A stretch of DNA of 13,328 nucleotides from Rhodoluna sp. (GTDB taxonomy: Bacteria; Actinomycetota; Actinomycetes; Actinomycetales; Microbacteriaceae): assembly GCA_026393335.1 (NCBI GenBank), contig JAPLAJ010000117.1, forward strand, positions 1-13,328. Direction: 5' to 3'. The position numbers were made by a program, and so were the translations under genes. The notes beneath the pieces were generated by a model. It had not been told where the DNA came from. It saw only the letters and a list, made by a program, of their open reading frames with translations, and made no database searches. Position 1 is the first letter of the stretch, and every line of letters begins with the position of its first letter. Shown here in pieces: positions 1-7,044 of this stretch.

Positions 1-717
1 GTCTCGGAACTAGCTATCGACTCTGGAATTGAATTTCACACCATCGCTCCGGCAATCTACCAAGACTCAGGCTTCACAGCAGCAACCATGAGGAAAGCCA
101 CTTTCCATGGCATTAGTTCGCTAGAGGAACGATTTGCCAAGGCTCAGTTACTGCTTGCCACACCTGAGCCTAAAGTTGTCTACCTTTATGTTCCTGAGCT
201 AGATCAGACTGCACACGCTAAAGGCTGGAAGTCAACGCAGTGGCTCAATCTTCTCGAAGATGTCGATTCTCAGGTCTCGAAACTTGCCGCAGTCCTGCCT
301 AAGAACACTGGGTTTATTGTTACAGCGGACCATGGGCTAGTTGATATAGAGAAGCACAACCACATCTACCTGGATGAGTTCTTGCCCGAATCGGAACTTG
401 ATTTCGTCGGTGGCGATACCCGCGGTCTGTTTATCTACCTAAAGGATCAGAGTTTGACAGCTGAGACGATTTCTGAGTTGAGCGAGACGCTTCAGGATAC
501 TTGTTATCTTCTGACTCCAGATGAACTTTTAGCAGCCGGTTATTGGAACGCTATTTCGAATCCCACGATTGTTCCTGATTTTGTTGTGTTAGCACGCAAG
601 GAAGTAGCTCTCTACCACCGTGGGTTTGCTAAACGTAAGTCGTTGGAAATGATCGGCCATCACGGTTCAATCTCAACTCAAGAGATGTCAATCCCGCTTA
701 TAACTATTGGCTTCTAG
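1..717 (+). CDS. Alkaline phosphatase superfamily hydrolase (type I phosphodiesterase / nucleotide pyrophosphatase-like), 5' end missing
   Basis: The frame is open from the first base of the window, so this is the C-terminal 238 codons of a longer gene. The ATG at 88 is internal, because coding sequence continues upstream of it. The protein has the metal-ligand signatures of the nucleotide pyrophosphatase/phosphodiesterase branch: ELDQTAHAKG (Asp and His ligands), TADHG (Asp-His pair) and GHHGS near the C-terminus. GDTRGLFIYL fits the strand that follows the metal site. Family members hydrolyse phosphodiester or phosphomonoester bonds using two divalent metals. The substrate cannot be read from sequence, and the nucleophile-bearing N-terminal half lies outside the window. 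Homologues often sit beside sepH in actinobacteria. The gene ends tail to tail with sepH with no spacer, so no separate terminator fits between them. Confidence 0.9.
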   Translation, partial: VSELAIDSGIEFHTIAPAIYQDSGFTAATMRKATFHGISSLEERFAKAQLLLATPEPKVVYLYVPELDQTAHAKGWKSTQWLNLLEDVDSQVSKLAAVLPKNTGFIVTADHGLVDIEKHNHIYLDEFLPESELDFVGGDTRGLFIYLKDQSLTAETISELSETLQDTCYLLTPDELLAAGYWNAISNPTIVPDFVVLARKEVALYHRGFAKRKSLEMIGHHGSISTQEMSIPLITIGF

Positions 718-1698
718 TTAGTCTTCGTCTTCATCTTTTGAACCGAAGAGAACTTCAGCCCAGCGGCTGGTGCTTTGATTCTTAGTTGGAGCGTAAGGTT
801 CTTCGGGCTTAGTTTCCTGAACAGGTTCTGGTTCAACAACCTCGATAACTTCTTCAACGACCTCTTCGAAAAGTTCTGTTTCTTGGATTTGTTCATCTTC
901 AACAACTGGAGTTTCTTCGATTTGATCTTCTACAACATGGAAAGTAGTTCTTGTTTCGCTTTCCACAACCGTGATTACTTCAGTTCGAGTTTCTGGTTCA
1001 GTAGATTCTTCTTCAATCAATTCAGGAACAACACTCAGGCTCGCTGTCGGAGTTGGGGCTTCCTCAATAATTTCTATTGGTGCTACAAAGTTTGTTGGAT
1101 GTGCCGGCTGTTCTGGTCTAACAAGTGCGGGAGCATCACCAACGCTTAAAGTAGAGGCGTTGGATAGCTGAAGTGCGCTTTGGTTTTCAGGTACTAAGTG
1201 CAGATTCTTTGGATCAAAGGACCAGGTCGCTACTCCAGCAGCTCCACCAAGAGTGAAACCTACAGAAACCAACCATTCGCCTTCAGCTGATTTCCTTGAA
1301 CTCCATTTGATGTTGTTGGCTCCGTTAGAAGAAAGTCGATCGTCCATGACTGTTCCGAATTCAATCTGGGCAGGGTCGGTAAATCTATCTCCGGCTAGAG
1401 AGAGTCTGATGTTTCGGGCAAGGATTACGATGTGATTCAATTCGGTAATGATCGGGGCAGCATATTTACTGATGAAATCCTCATCAGCACCTGTGCGAGC
1501 TACTAGTTCACCAACAGATGTACCCAGTCGAATCTCTGTCTGGATGTCTCTTACAGTCAAATTGTTCGGGCGAGAGGTAGGCCTTGATTTCATGGCTTTG
1601 AGCAGGTCGTCAGAAATCTCCAGGTAGTACCTGGTTCCATCGGGAGCCTGAAGCTCTAATTGGTTGTTAGTAACACCAGTTATTCGTAAATCCGCCAT
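718..1698 (-). CDS. sepH: Cell division protein SepH (DUF3071 family)
   Basis: This 326-residue protein begins MADLRITGV and has the DUF3071 fold signature over about residues 1-165. A helix-turn-helix-like segment at about 45-75 (LTVRDIQTEIRLGTSVGELV) is followed by GGAAGVATWSFDP. In Streptomyces and mycobacteria SepH binds FtsZ and promotes assembly at division sites, acting in the cytoplasm at the septum. Residues about 199-303 form a low-complexity, Glu/Val-rich acidic tail. The extreme C-terminus, SRWAEVLFGSKDED, matches the short Trp-x-Glu-hydrophobic-Phe-Gly motif that I recall at the end of SepH proteins. I chose the start at 1698 because AGAAGGA (1705-1711) lies 6 nt upstream and homologues begin at this point. 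An in-frame extension to 1800 encodes nothing conserved. The gene faces DUF4193 across 189 bp. Confidence 0.93.
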   Translation of the reverse strand: MADLRITGVTNNQLELQAPDGTRYYLEISDDLLKAMKSRPTSRPNNLTVRDIQTEIRLGTSVGELVARTGADEDFISKYAAPIITELNHIVILARNIRLSLAGDRFTDPAQIEFGTVMDDRLSSNGANNIKWSSRKSAEGEWLVSVGFTLGGAAGVATWSFDPKNLHLVPENQSALQLSNASTLSVGDAPALVRPEQPAHPTNFVAPIEIIEEAPTPTASLSVVPELIEEESTEPETRTEVITVVESETRTTFHVVEDQIEETPVVEDEQIQETELFEEVVEEVIEVVEPEPVQETKPEEPYAPTKNQSTSRWAEVLFGSKDEDED

Positions 1699-1704
1699 TA
1701 TTAT

Positions 1705-1711
1705 TCCTTCT
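1705..1711 (-). promoter_or_regulatory. Ribosome binding site deciding the sepH start
   Basis: On the minus strand AGAAGGA lies 6 nt before the ATG at 1698. No comparable site precedes the upstream in-frame start at 1800, so this site fixes the N-terminus. Confidence 0.7.
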
Positions 1712-1758
1712 GCGGCTAGTTTGGCACCGAAAAGGCTTGAAACTTGGTTGATTTTGTT

Positions 1759-1770
1759 GTGCCGCGACAC
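1759..1770. other. Imperfect 12-bp dyad (GTG-n-CGCG-n-CAC) upstream of sepH
   Basis: GTGCCGCGACAC is a palindrome apart from the symmetric pair at its fourth and ninth bases. It lies 61 bp upstream of the sepH start in an otherwise AT-rich gap. It could be a protein-binding site, but a 12-bp imperfect palindrome can occur by chance and I know of no regulator for it. Confidence 0.2.
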
Positions 1771-1788
1771 GCCCAAACTGAGAGATAA

Positions 1789-1818
1789 CTGACAAAACAC
1801 TATTCATCGGGGTTAATA
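1789..1818 (+). promoter_or_regulatory. Candidate sigma-A-type promoter for the DUF4193 gene
   Basis: CTGACA (1789-1794) is separated by 18 bp from TTAATA (1813-1818). The first resembles a -35 box and the second a weak -10 box. Transcription would start near 1825 and leave a leader of about 60 nt containing the Shine-Dalgarno at 1876. The -10 match is only partial. The 189-bp gap from 1699 to 1887 must also hold the sepH promoter, for which I see no convincing candidate. Confidence 0.3.
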
Positions 1819-1875
1819 GGGTTGCATTTGTGCCGTTCGTGTTGGAGACTTCCAGCGCTTAGAAAGATTTATTTG

Positions 1876-1881
1876 AAAGGA
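1876..1881 (+). promoter_or_regulatory. Ribosome binding site deciding the TTG start of the DUF4193 gene
   Basis: AAAGGA lies exactly 6 nt before the TTG at 1888. The downstream protein begins MATDYDAPRK, the canonical N-terminus of the family, so the TTG start is well supported. Confidence 0.75.
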
Positions 1882-1887
1882 AAGTAA

Positions 1888-2172
1888 TTGGCTACCGATT
1901 ACGATGCTCCACGCAAAAACGACGATGATACAGAGTCTCTGGAAGCTATAAAGGAATCCGAGGGTACCTCCGCGTCTTCAGATGTTGATGCCGACGATCA
2001 CTCCGATTCCTTCTCACTTCCAGAAGTCACCAATGAAGAGCAAGACGTAGTTGTCGTGCCTAAGCAAGAAGACGAGTTCACTTGCTCAGAATGCTTTATT
2101 GTCAAACACCACAGCCAGCGGACCAAAAAAGATGGTCAATACGGACCTGTCTGTGTTGACTGCTCTCACTAG
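1888..2172 (+). CDS. DUF4193 family zinc-ribbon-like protein
   Basis: This 94-residue protein starts with TTG. It has the hallmark DUF4193 N-terminus MATDYDAPRK, then an acidic, Asp/Ser-rich, probably disordered middle (about 11-60), then two CxxC pairs. These are Cys66/Cys69 in FTCSECF and Cys89/Cys92 in VCVDCSH. The four cysteines look like a treble-clef or zinc-ribbon metal site, which is inference from spacing. The family is widespread in Actinobacteria and normally sits next to sepH, DUF3093 and dut, as here. Its biochemical role is not established to my knowledge. The cytoplasmic, acidic, one-finger layout would suit a small RNA polymerase- or ribosome-associated factor, but nothing in the sequence proves that. 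Its TAG stop overlaps the stop of the convergent DUF3093 gene. Confidence 0.93.
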   Translation: MATDYDAPRKNDDDTESLEAIKESEGTSASSDVDADDHSDSFSLPEVTNEEQDVVVVPKQEDEFTCSECFIVKHHSQRTKKDGQYGPVCVDCSH

Positions 2173-2195
2173 CCCCTATTGATTAGCCCGGCTAG
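2169..2195. other. Possible hairpin spanning the DUF4193/DUF3093 stop codons
   Basis: CTAGCC at 2169-2174 can pair with GGCTAG at 2190-2195 around a 15-nt loop. The first arm contains both overlapping stop codons. The stem is only 6 bp and no T-run follows on either strand, so it does not qualify as a typical intrinsic terminator. Confidence 0.2.
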
Positions 2196-2621
2196 GACTT
2201 CAGGGTTTCTAGTAGCAATAAGCCAGTACGGTGTTGGGTCTTGAGGATCGACTAACTCTATTTTCACAAGGCTCTTTACCCCTATTTGAAATCTAGTAAA
2301 GGCCCTGGTATCCAAACGTGGACCACGCTCCAAGAAGGCGTCTTTACCGGTTACTTCTATCGCACTTCCAAGCCACTTCTTTTCAATACTTACCTTGCCC
2401 ACATTTAGGTGTTCGCTTGTGAGGGTAATCAATGGAGCAAGAATCCAGCTCAGGAAGATGATTGAAAGAATTGACGTCACAGCAACTATCAAACCGACAA
2501 CTTCTGAAAAGGGCAGTGCAATCAGGAACAGAGCCCCTGGAACAAACAATGTTGCTGCATAAAACCCAAGGCTTGGCAGAGCTCGCTCTTGGTAAAGCGC
2601 TGTCGGAGAAAGTTTTGTCAT
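2169..2621 (-). CDS. DUF3093 family small membrane protein
   Basis: This 150-residue protein fits DUF3093. A short N-terminal segment (LYQERALPSLGFYAAT) is followed by a hydrophobic hairpin of two membrane helices at about 18-37 and 40-70. A soluble C-terminal domain follows (about 75-150), with LNVGKVSIEKKWLG and a final strand pair around PTPYWLIATRNPEVLAGLI. The function is unknown; the domain layout suggests a membrane-anchored bacterial PH-like domain, which is inference. The gene is divergent from dut with only 17 bp between the two start codons. It has no Shine-Dalgarno. A TATTCT hexamer ends 6 nt before the ATG, as expected for a leaderless transcript. Its stop TAG overlaps that of the DUF4193 gene within one shared CTAG. 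Confidence 0.9.
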   Translation of the reverse strand: MTKLSPTALYQERALPSLGFYAATLFVPGALFLIALPFSEVVGLIVAVTSILSIIFLSWILAPLITLTSEHLNVGKVSIEKKWLGSAIEVTGKDAFLERGPRLDTRAFTRFQIGVKSLVKIELVDPQDPTPYWLIATRNPEVLAGLINRG

Positions 2622-2626
2622 GGAAT

Positions 2627-2633
2627 TAGAATA
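2627..2633. promoter_or_regulatory. Shared bidirectional -10 element driving dut and DUF3093, probably both leaderless
   Basis: The sequence TAGAATA reads TAGAAT on the plus strand (2627-2632) and TATTCT on the minus strand (2633 back to 2628). Both fit the TAnnnT pattern. Exactly 6 nt separate the end of each hexamer from the A of the dut ATG (2639) and of the DUF3093 ATG (2621). That geometry puts +1 of each transcript on the start codon. Neither gene has a Shine-Dalgarno, and 17 bp is too short for two conventional leaders. No clear -35 box is visible in either direction. Confidence 0.55.
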
Positions 2634-2638
2634 CGCTC

Positions 2639-3073
2639 ATGACTAATTTTGAGGTTCTAATCAAGTGCGACCCAGACCTGATGCCAACTGTCAGCAATCC
2701 AGGCGATGCAGGTTATGACCTAAGGTCAGCAACTGAAGCGATAGTTCCAGCAAGATCAAGAGCCACAATCAATACAGGCGTCTCTATTGCTTTGCCTCAG
2801 GGCTATGTAGCTCTCGTTCATCCAAGAAGTGGGTTGGCAGCTAAGCACGGGATTACAGTTCTCAATGCTCCGGGCACAGTTGATGCAGGTTATCGCGGGG
2901 AGATGCTTATTACCCTGGTGAATCATTCAGATGAGGATTTTCATATTTCGAGGGGAGATCGTGTGGCTCAAGTTCTGTTTCAGAAATTCGAATCAGCAAC
3001 CTTCATTCAAGTCACTGAGTTACCAGGTTCACAACGTGGCAGCTCAGGCTTCGGTTCAACGGGAGTTAAGTAA
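2639..3073 (+). CDS. dut: dUTP diphosphatase (deoxyuridine 5'-triphosphate nucleotidohydrolase)
   Basis: The enzyme hydrolyses dUTP to dUMP and pyrophosphate, keeping uracil out of DNA and supplying dUMP for thymidylate synthesis. All five motifs of trimeric dUTPases are present in 144 residues: PGDAGYDLRS (21-30), HPRSGLA (61-67), GTVDAGYRG (79-87) with the catalytic Asp82, RGDRVAQVLF (105-114), and the C-terminal arm RGSSGFGSTG (133-142) that closes over the substrate. The length is typical for the family. The ATG at 2639 has no Shine-Dalgarno and lies 6 nt after a TAGAAT hexamer, so a leaderless mRNA is likely. It is the first gene of a five-gene same-strand block. Its TAA overlaps the ATG of the DUF3710 gene by one base (TAATG), suggesting coupled translation. 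Confidence 0.97.
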   Translation: MTNFEVLIKCDPDLMPTVSNPGDAGYDLRSATEAIVPARSRATINTGVSIALPQGYVALVHPRSGLAAKHGITVLNAPGTVDAGYRGEMLITLVNHSDEDFHISRGDRVAQVLFQKFESATFIQVTELPGSQRGSSGFGSTGVK

Positions 3074-3645
3074 TGAATGAATTCTCAACTAGCTCAATCA
3101 GGCAGCCCAACCGTGGCCCTTGGGATAGTAACGACCTAAACGCTCCTAGTGACTTGGTGGACTTTGGTTCTGTAGCGTTTGTGCCTAACCCAAATGTTGG
3201 AGTTAGAGCAGACATCGAAGAAGGAACCCAGCGCATCGTGGCGGTTTCTTTTGATTACATGGAGAGCGTTTTGCAAGTGCAAGCATTCGCAGCAGCCAAG
3301 GGAGAGAACCTTTGGGACGAAGTAGTAAAAGACATTACCGAAAGCCTTACCAGCCAAAACATATCTGTTGAACAAAGCGCAGGTCCGCACGGCTCTGAGA
3401 TTCAAGTTGAGTTGCCTTTAGGCGATGGCCGCACACAGGTTGTGCGCATGTTTGGTTTCAGTGGGGATCGATGGCTACTTCGAGGCACAATCTCAGGAGC
3501 AGCTATAACTGATCTGAATCAAAGATTAGAGCTTGAAGATGTTTTTCGAGGTTTGGTTGTGCGTCGAGGAGAAACGCCTTACCCACCCAGAGAAATTCTG
3601 CCGTTAAGTCTGCCAACTGGATCTATCGTTACCAAAGCAAACTAA
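3073..3645 (+). CDS. DUF3710 family protein
   Basis: This 190-residue protein fits DUF3710. A polar, Asn/Ser-rich N-terminus (1-28) leads into VDFGSVAFVPNPNVGVRADIE. A mixed alpha/beta body follows, including RIVAVSFDYMESVLQVQAFAA and RMFGFSGDRWLLRGTISG (about 133-150). The C-terminal YPPREILPLSLP is also typical. There is no signal peptide and no membrane helix, so it is presumably cytoplasmic. The family is actinobacterial and recurs directly downstream of dut; its function is unknown. The start codon overlaps the dut stop, with a modest GGGAG Shine-Dalgarno at 3061-3065 inside the end of dut. The stop in turn overlaps the DUF3159 start in a second TAATG, so the three genes are very probably co-translated. 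Confidence 0.9.
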   Translation: MNEFSTSSIRQPNRGPWDSNDLNAPSDLVDFGSVAFVPNPNVGVRADIEEGTQRIVAVSFDYMESVLQVQAFAAAKGENLWDEVVKDITESLTSQNISVEQSAGPHGSEIQVELPLGDGRTQVVRMFGFSGDRWLLRGTISGAAITDLNQRLELEDVFRGLVVRRGETPYPPREILPLSLPTGSIVTKAN

Positions 3646-4334
3646 TGGATGAAACAAATAAGCCAGAAATCAAGCCTGAAAAATACGGCGTAAAGAAAAC
3701 TGACGATGGCTACAAAGTAGATGCTAAGAGTCTTCTAGCCAGCATCGGTGGGGTTCAAGGTTTCATAGAGGCCACAATTCCTGGCCTTGTGTACGTATTG
3801 TCTTTTGCTATTTGGCAAGACCTCACGATTTCCATAATCAGTGTCTCGGTTGCAATGGTTATCCTGACAATTCGACACTTTATGGTCAAACGTCCAGCTT
3901 CAGCCCTTGTTGGACCAATCTTGGGCATAGCACTAGCCATTTACCTAGCTAGAAGACCCGAGGGGCAGGCTAGGGACTTCTATCTGCCAGGTTTCTGGAC
4001 CAATGCCGCCTATGGCGGCGCACTGTTACTTAGCGTCATAGCTAGATTTCCGTTGATCGGAGTCATTGTTGGGTTTATGACCAATCAGGGCCTCAGTTGG
4101 CGCAAGAGCCGTCGAAAAGTACGATTCTTCAACCTAGTCACCATGCTTTGGGTAGGGCTTTTCGCTATCCGTCTGTTGGTTCAGGTTCCTCTTTATCTTG
4201 CCAACGACATAGTCACCCTCGGATTTACCAAGATTGCTCTGGGCCAGCCCTTCTTCCTTCTGATGATCTGGATTTCATGGCTTTTGCTAAGGAAAGTGGT
4301 TAGCAGCGAACAAGATGGTATTTTGGACAAGTAA
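3645..4334 (+). CDS. DUF3159 family multi-pass membrane protein
   Basis: This is a 229-residue integral membrane protein. After a charged, Lys-rich cytoplasmic N-terminus (1-28) comes the family's characteristic GGVQGFIEATIPGLVYVLSF. About six hydrophobic segments follow, at roughly 42-57, 60-77, 86-102, 119-146, 161-184 and 199-216. A strongly basic loop (WRKSRRKVR, about 152-160) is probably cytoplasmic. No transporter signature or catalytic motif is visible. The function is unknown; the family accompanies DUF3710 and dut in actinobacteria. The start overlaps the DUF3710 stop in TAATG and has no Shine-Dalgarno of its own, so translation probably depends on the upstream gene. In genomes I remember, potassium-uptake and other genes often follow it; here acnA follows after 29 bp. 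Confidence 0.88.
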   Translation: MDETNKPEIKPEKYGVKKTDDGYKVDAKSLLASIGGVQGFIEATIPGLVYVLSFAIWQDLTISIISVSVAMVILTIRHFMVKRPASALVGPILGIALAIYLARRPEGQARDFYLPGFWTNAAYGGALLLSVIARFPLIGVIVGFMTNQGLSWRKSRRKVRFFNLVTMLWVGLFAIRLLVQVPLYLANDIVTLGFTKIALGQPFFLLMIWISWLLLRKVVSSEQDGILDK

Positions 4335-4352
4335 CAAATCGTCAGTATTGCT

Positions 4353-4357
4353 AGGAG
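4353..4357 (+). promoter_or_regulatory. Ribosome binding site deciding the TTG start of acnA
   Basis: AGGAG lies 6 nt before TTG at 4364, in the 29-bp gap after DUF3159. It supports MSKVDSFKSSS as the N-terminus of aconitase. Confidence 0.75.
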
Positions 4358-4363
4358 TGGACT

Positions 4364-7042
4364 TTGTCCAAAGTTGATAGTTTCAAATCCAGTTCAGTTC
4401 TTGAGGTAGGAAGCAAGTCTTACCGCATTTTCAAGCTGGACAGCGTGGTCAAAGGACAACTTCCGTATAGCCTCAAGATCCTTCTTGAGAACCTGCTACG
4501 AACCGAAGATGGCGCAAACATCACAGCAGAGCACATCAAAGCTATTGCCAACTGGGACCCAAAAGCCGAGCCTGACATCGAGATTCAATTCAGCCCAGCT
4601 CGCGTAATCATGCAGGACTTCACCGGAGTTCCCTGCATCGTGGATCTTGCAACTATGCGTGAAGCGGTCAGCGCTTTAGGGGGAGACCCAAAGAAGGTCA
4701 ATCCTCTTACTCCAGCTGAGTTAGTTATCGACCACTCTGTGGTAATCGATGTTGCTGGTTCGCCAGATGCTTTCGAACGAAACGTTGCCTACGAATATGA
4801 GCGCAACGGGGAGCGTTACCAATTCCTGCGTTGGGGCCAGGGAGCCTTTAACAACTTCAAAGTTGTTCCACCGGGCACTGGAATTGTGCACCAGGTGAAC
4901 ATCGAATACTTGGCTAGAACTGTTATGACTAGAGAACACAACGGTGAAACTCTTGCTTATCCGGACTCCTGTGTTGGCACAGACTCACACACAACCATGG
5001 TTAATGGTTTGGGAGTTCTTGGTTGGGGAGTAGGTGGAATCGAAGCTGAGGCGGCAATGCTAGGCCAGCCGGTCTCCATGCTTATTCCTAAAGTCGTTGG
5101 ATTCAAACTAAACGGTTCCATTCCAGTTGGAGCAACTGCAACGGATGTTGTTCTAACTATTACCGAGATGATGCGTAAGCACGGTGTGGTTGGTAAGTTC
5201 GTTGAATTTTATGGTGCTGGTGTTTCAGCTGTTCCGCTTGCCAATAGAGCAACCATCGGAAACATGAGTCCTGAGTTCGGGTCAACTGTTGCCATCTTCC
5301 CAATCGATGCAGTGACTATAGATTATCTTCGTTCAACTGGACGAAGCTCTGAAGAGATTGCTTTAGTTGAGGCATACAGCAAAGCTCAAGGGCTTTGGCA
5401 TGATGCCAACAATGAAGCTGCTTACAGCGAATACATCGAACTGGATCTTTCGACCGTTGTTCCATCTATTGCTGGGCCTAAGCGTCCACAAGATCGCATT
5501 GAACTTTCAAAAGCAAAAGAACACTTCGCCAGCGACATTAAGAATTACAGCCCAACACCGTCACAGAAGACTGAAGTGGAAGGCACTGACTTCGCTATTG
5601 ACAACGGTTATGTAGCCATCGCATCGATTACTTCTTGCACCAACACTTCTAACCCATCAGTGATGATGGCAGCCGGACTACTTGCCCGTAAGGCTGTTGC
5701 CAAGGGGCTAAAGAGTAAGCCTTGGGTTAAAACTTCTCTAGCACCAGGCTCCAAAGTTGTTACTGAATACTTTGATAAGGCAGGACTTACTAAAGATCTA
5801 AACAGTTTAGGTTTTGACTTGGTTGGCTACGGCTGCACAACCTGCATCGGTAACTCTGGTCCTCTAGATGCAGAGATTTCAAATGCTGTGAACAAGAATG
5901 ATCTTGCCGTAACCGCAGTTCTTTCTGGAAACAGAAACTTTGAGGGAAGAATCAATCCTGATGTGAAGATGAATTATCTTGCATCACCTCCACTTGTTGT
6001 TGCTTACGCACTAGCTGGAACAATGGATTTCAACTTTGAAACTGAAGCATTAGGTCAAGATTCAAACGGTAAAGATGTTTTCCTACAAGACATCTGGCCA
6101 ACACCTGATGAAGTCCAATCAACTATCGATGCCACCATTGATTCAGAAATGTTTAATCGTCAGTACGCCGGTGTATTCGAAGGCGATGCTCGCTGGAAAG
6201 CTATCCCTACCCCAACTGGAGATACCTTCAGCTGGGATGCCAAGAGTACCTATGTGAGAAAGCCTCCTTACTTTGAAGGCATGACTATGACTCCGTCAGC
6301 GGTTGTTGATTTTCATGGTGCAAGAGTTCTAGCTAAGTTAGGCGATTCTGTTACAACAGATCACATTTCACCTGCAGGATCTATCAAAGCTGATTCACCT
6401 GCTGGCAAGTACTTAGCCGACAACAGTGTATCTAGAGTCGATTTCAACTCCTACGGTTCAAGACGCGGCAACCACGAAGTTATGATTCGTGGAACTTTTG
6501 CGAATATCAGATTGCGCAACCAGTTACTTCAAGATGTTGAAGGTGGCTATACCAGAGATTTCACCACTGCATCAGGAGATCAAAGTTTCATCTATGAGGC
6601 CTCGATGAATTATCAGAACCAAGATATCTCTTTGGTGATACTTGCTGGCAAAGAGTATGGCTCTGGTTCATCTCGCGACTGGGCTGCCAAGGGAACTGCT
6701 TTGCTTGGAGTTAAAGCTGTTATCGCTGAAAGCTTTGAACGTATTCATCGCAGCAACCTTATCGGTATGGGTGTGCTACCACTGCAGTACCTTCCAGGGC
6801 AAACTGCCGAGAGCTTAGGCCTTGATGGAACAGAAAGTTTTAGCATCACTGGTGTAACTGAACTAAACAACGGAGTCACTCCTAAAACTCTTTCTGTAAT
6901 TGCGGAACCAACAGCTCACAGCGCTGACAACAAGCAAAGTATTTCTTTTCAGGTAGCTCTACGCATTGATACTCCTGGTGAAGCTGACTACTACCGTCAC
7001 GGTGGAATCTTGCAGTATGTGCTTAGAAGTTTGGTTGGCTAG
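4364..7042 (+). CDS. acnA: Aconitate hydratase A
   Basis: The 892-residue enzyme interconverts citrate and isocitrate through cis-aconitate in the TCA cycle, using a [4Fe-4S] cluster in which one iron binds substrate. Length and domain order match monomeric AcnA/IRP1-type enzymes. The three cluster ligands are visible: Cys425 (in SITSCTNTSNP) and Cys491/Cys494 (in GYGCTTCIGN). Asp207-Ser-His209 opens the DSHTTMVNGLG block. EGRINPDVKMNYLASPPLV lies in domain 3. The C-terminal swivel domain carries YGSGSSRDWAAKGT. The gene begins with TTG behind AGGAG at 6 nt. It lies 29 bp after DUF3159 and only 2 bp before dxs, so acnA and dxs are almost certainly cotranscribed. A dedicated promoter in the short upstream gap is not convincing. 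Confidence 0.98.
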   Translation: MSKVDSFKSSSVLEVGSKSYRIFKLDSVVKGQLPYSLKILLENLLRTEDGANITAEHIKAIANWDPKAEPDIEIQFSPARVIMQDFTGVPCIVDLATMREAVSALGGDPKKVNPLTPAELVIDHSVVIDVAGSPDAFERNVAYEYERNGERYQFLRWGQGAFNNFKVVPPGTGIVHQVNIEYLARTVMTREHNGETLAYPDSCVGTDSHTTMVNGLGVLGWGVGGIEAEAAMLGQPVSMLIPKVVGFKLNGSIPVGATATDVVLTITEMMRKHGVVGKFVEFYGAGVSAVPLANRATIGNMSPEFGSTVAIFPIDAVTIDYLRSTGRSSEEIALVEAYSKAQGLWHDANNEAAYSEYIELDLSTVVPSIAGPKRPQDRIELSKAKEHFASDIKNYSPTPSQKTEVEGTDFAIDNGYVAIASITSCTNTSNPSVMMAAGLLARKAVAKGLKSKPWVKTSLAPGSKVVTEYFDKAGLTKDLNSLGFDLVGYGCTTCIGNSGPLDAEISNAVNKNDLAVTAVLSGNRNFEGRINPDVKMNYLASPPLVVAYALAGTMDFNFETEALGQDSNGKDVFLQDIWPTPDEVQSTIDATIDSEMFNRQYAGVFEGDARWKAIPTPTGDTFSWDAKSTYVRKPPYFEGMTMTPSAVVDFHGARVLAKLGDSVTTDHISPAGSIKADSPAGKYLADNSVSRVDFNSYGSRRGNHEVMIRGTFANIRLRNQLLQDVEGGYTRDFTTASGDQSFIYEASMNYQNQDISLVILAGKEYGSGSSRDWAAKGTALLGVKAVIAESFERIHRSNLIGMGVLPLQYLPGQTAESLGLDGTESFSITGVTELNNGVTPKTLSVIAEPTAHSADNKQSISFQVALRIDTPGEADYYRHGGILQYVLRSLVG

Positions 7043-7044
7043 AG

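Noticed and set aside
722..749. TCTTCG...CGAAGA inverted repeat near the phosphatase/sepH junction as a terminator
   Set aside because: The 16-nt loop is large for a 6-bp stem, no T-run follows, and it lies in the SepH C-terminal acidic codons, which explain the GAA/GAC repetition.
775..1171. Open frames on the plus strand opposite sepH, rich in Phe, Leu and Asn
   Set aside because: They are the antisense reading of the Glu/Val-rich SepH linker, whose codons give hydrophobic residues in reverse. No Shine-Dalgarno or conserved motif was seen.
1699..1800. Longer sepH beginning at 1800
   Set aside because: The extra 34 residues are not typical of SepH, and AGAAGGA at 6 nt marks the ATG at 1698.
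1888..2621. DUF4193 (small acidic) and DUF3093 (small membrane) as a toxin-antitoxin or defence pair
   Set aside because: They are convergent rather than co-directional, and both belong to conserved core actinobacterial families found next to sepH and dut.
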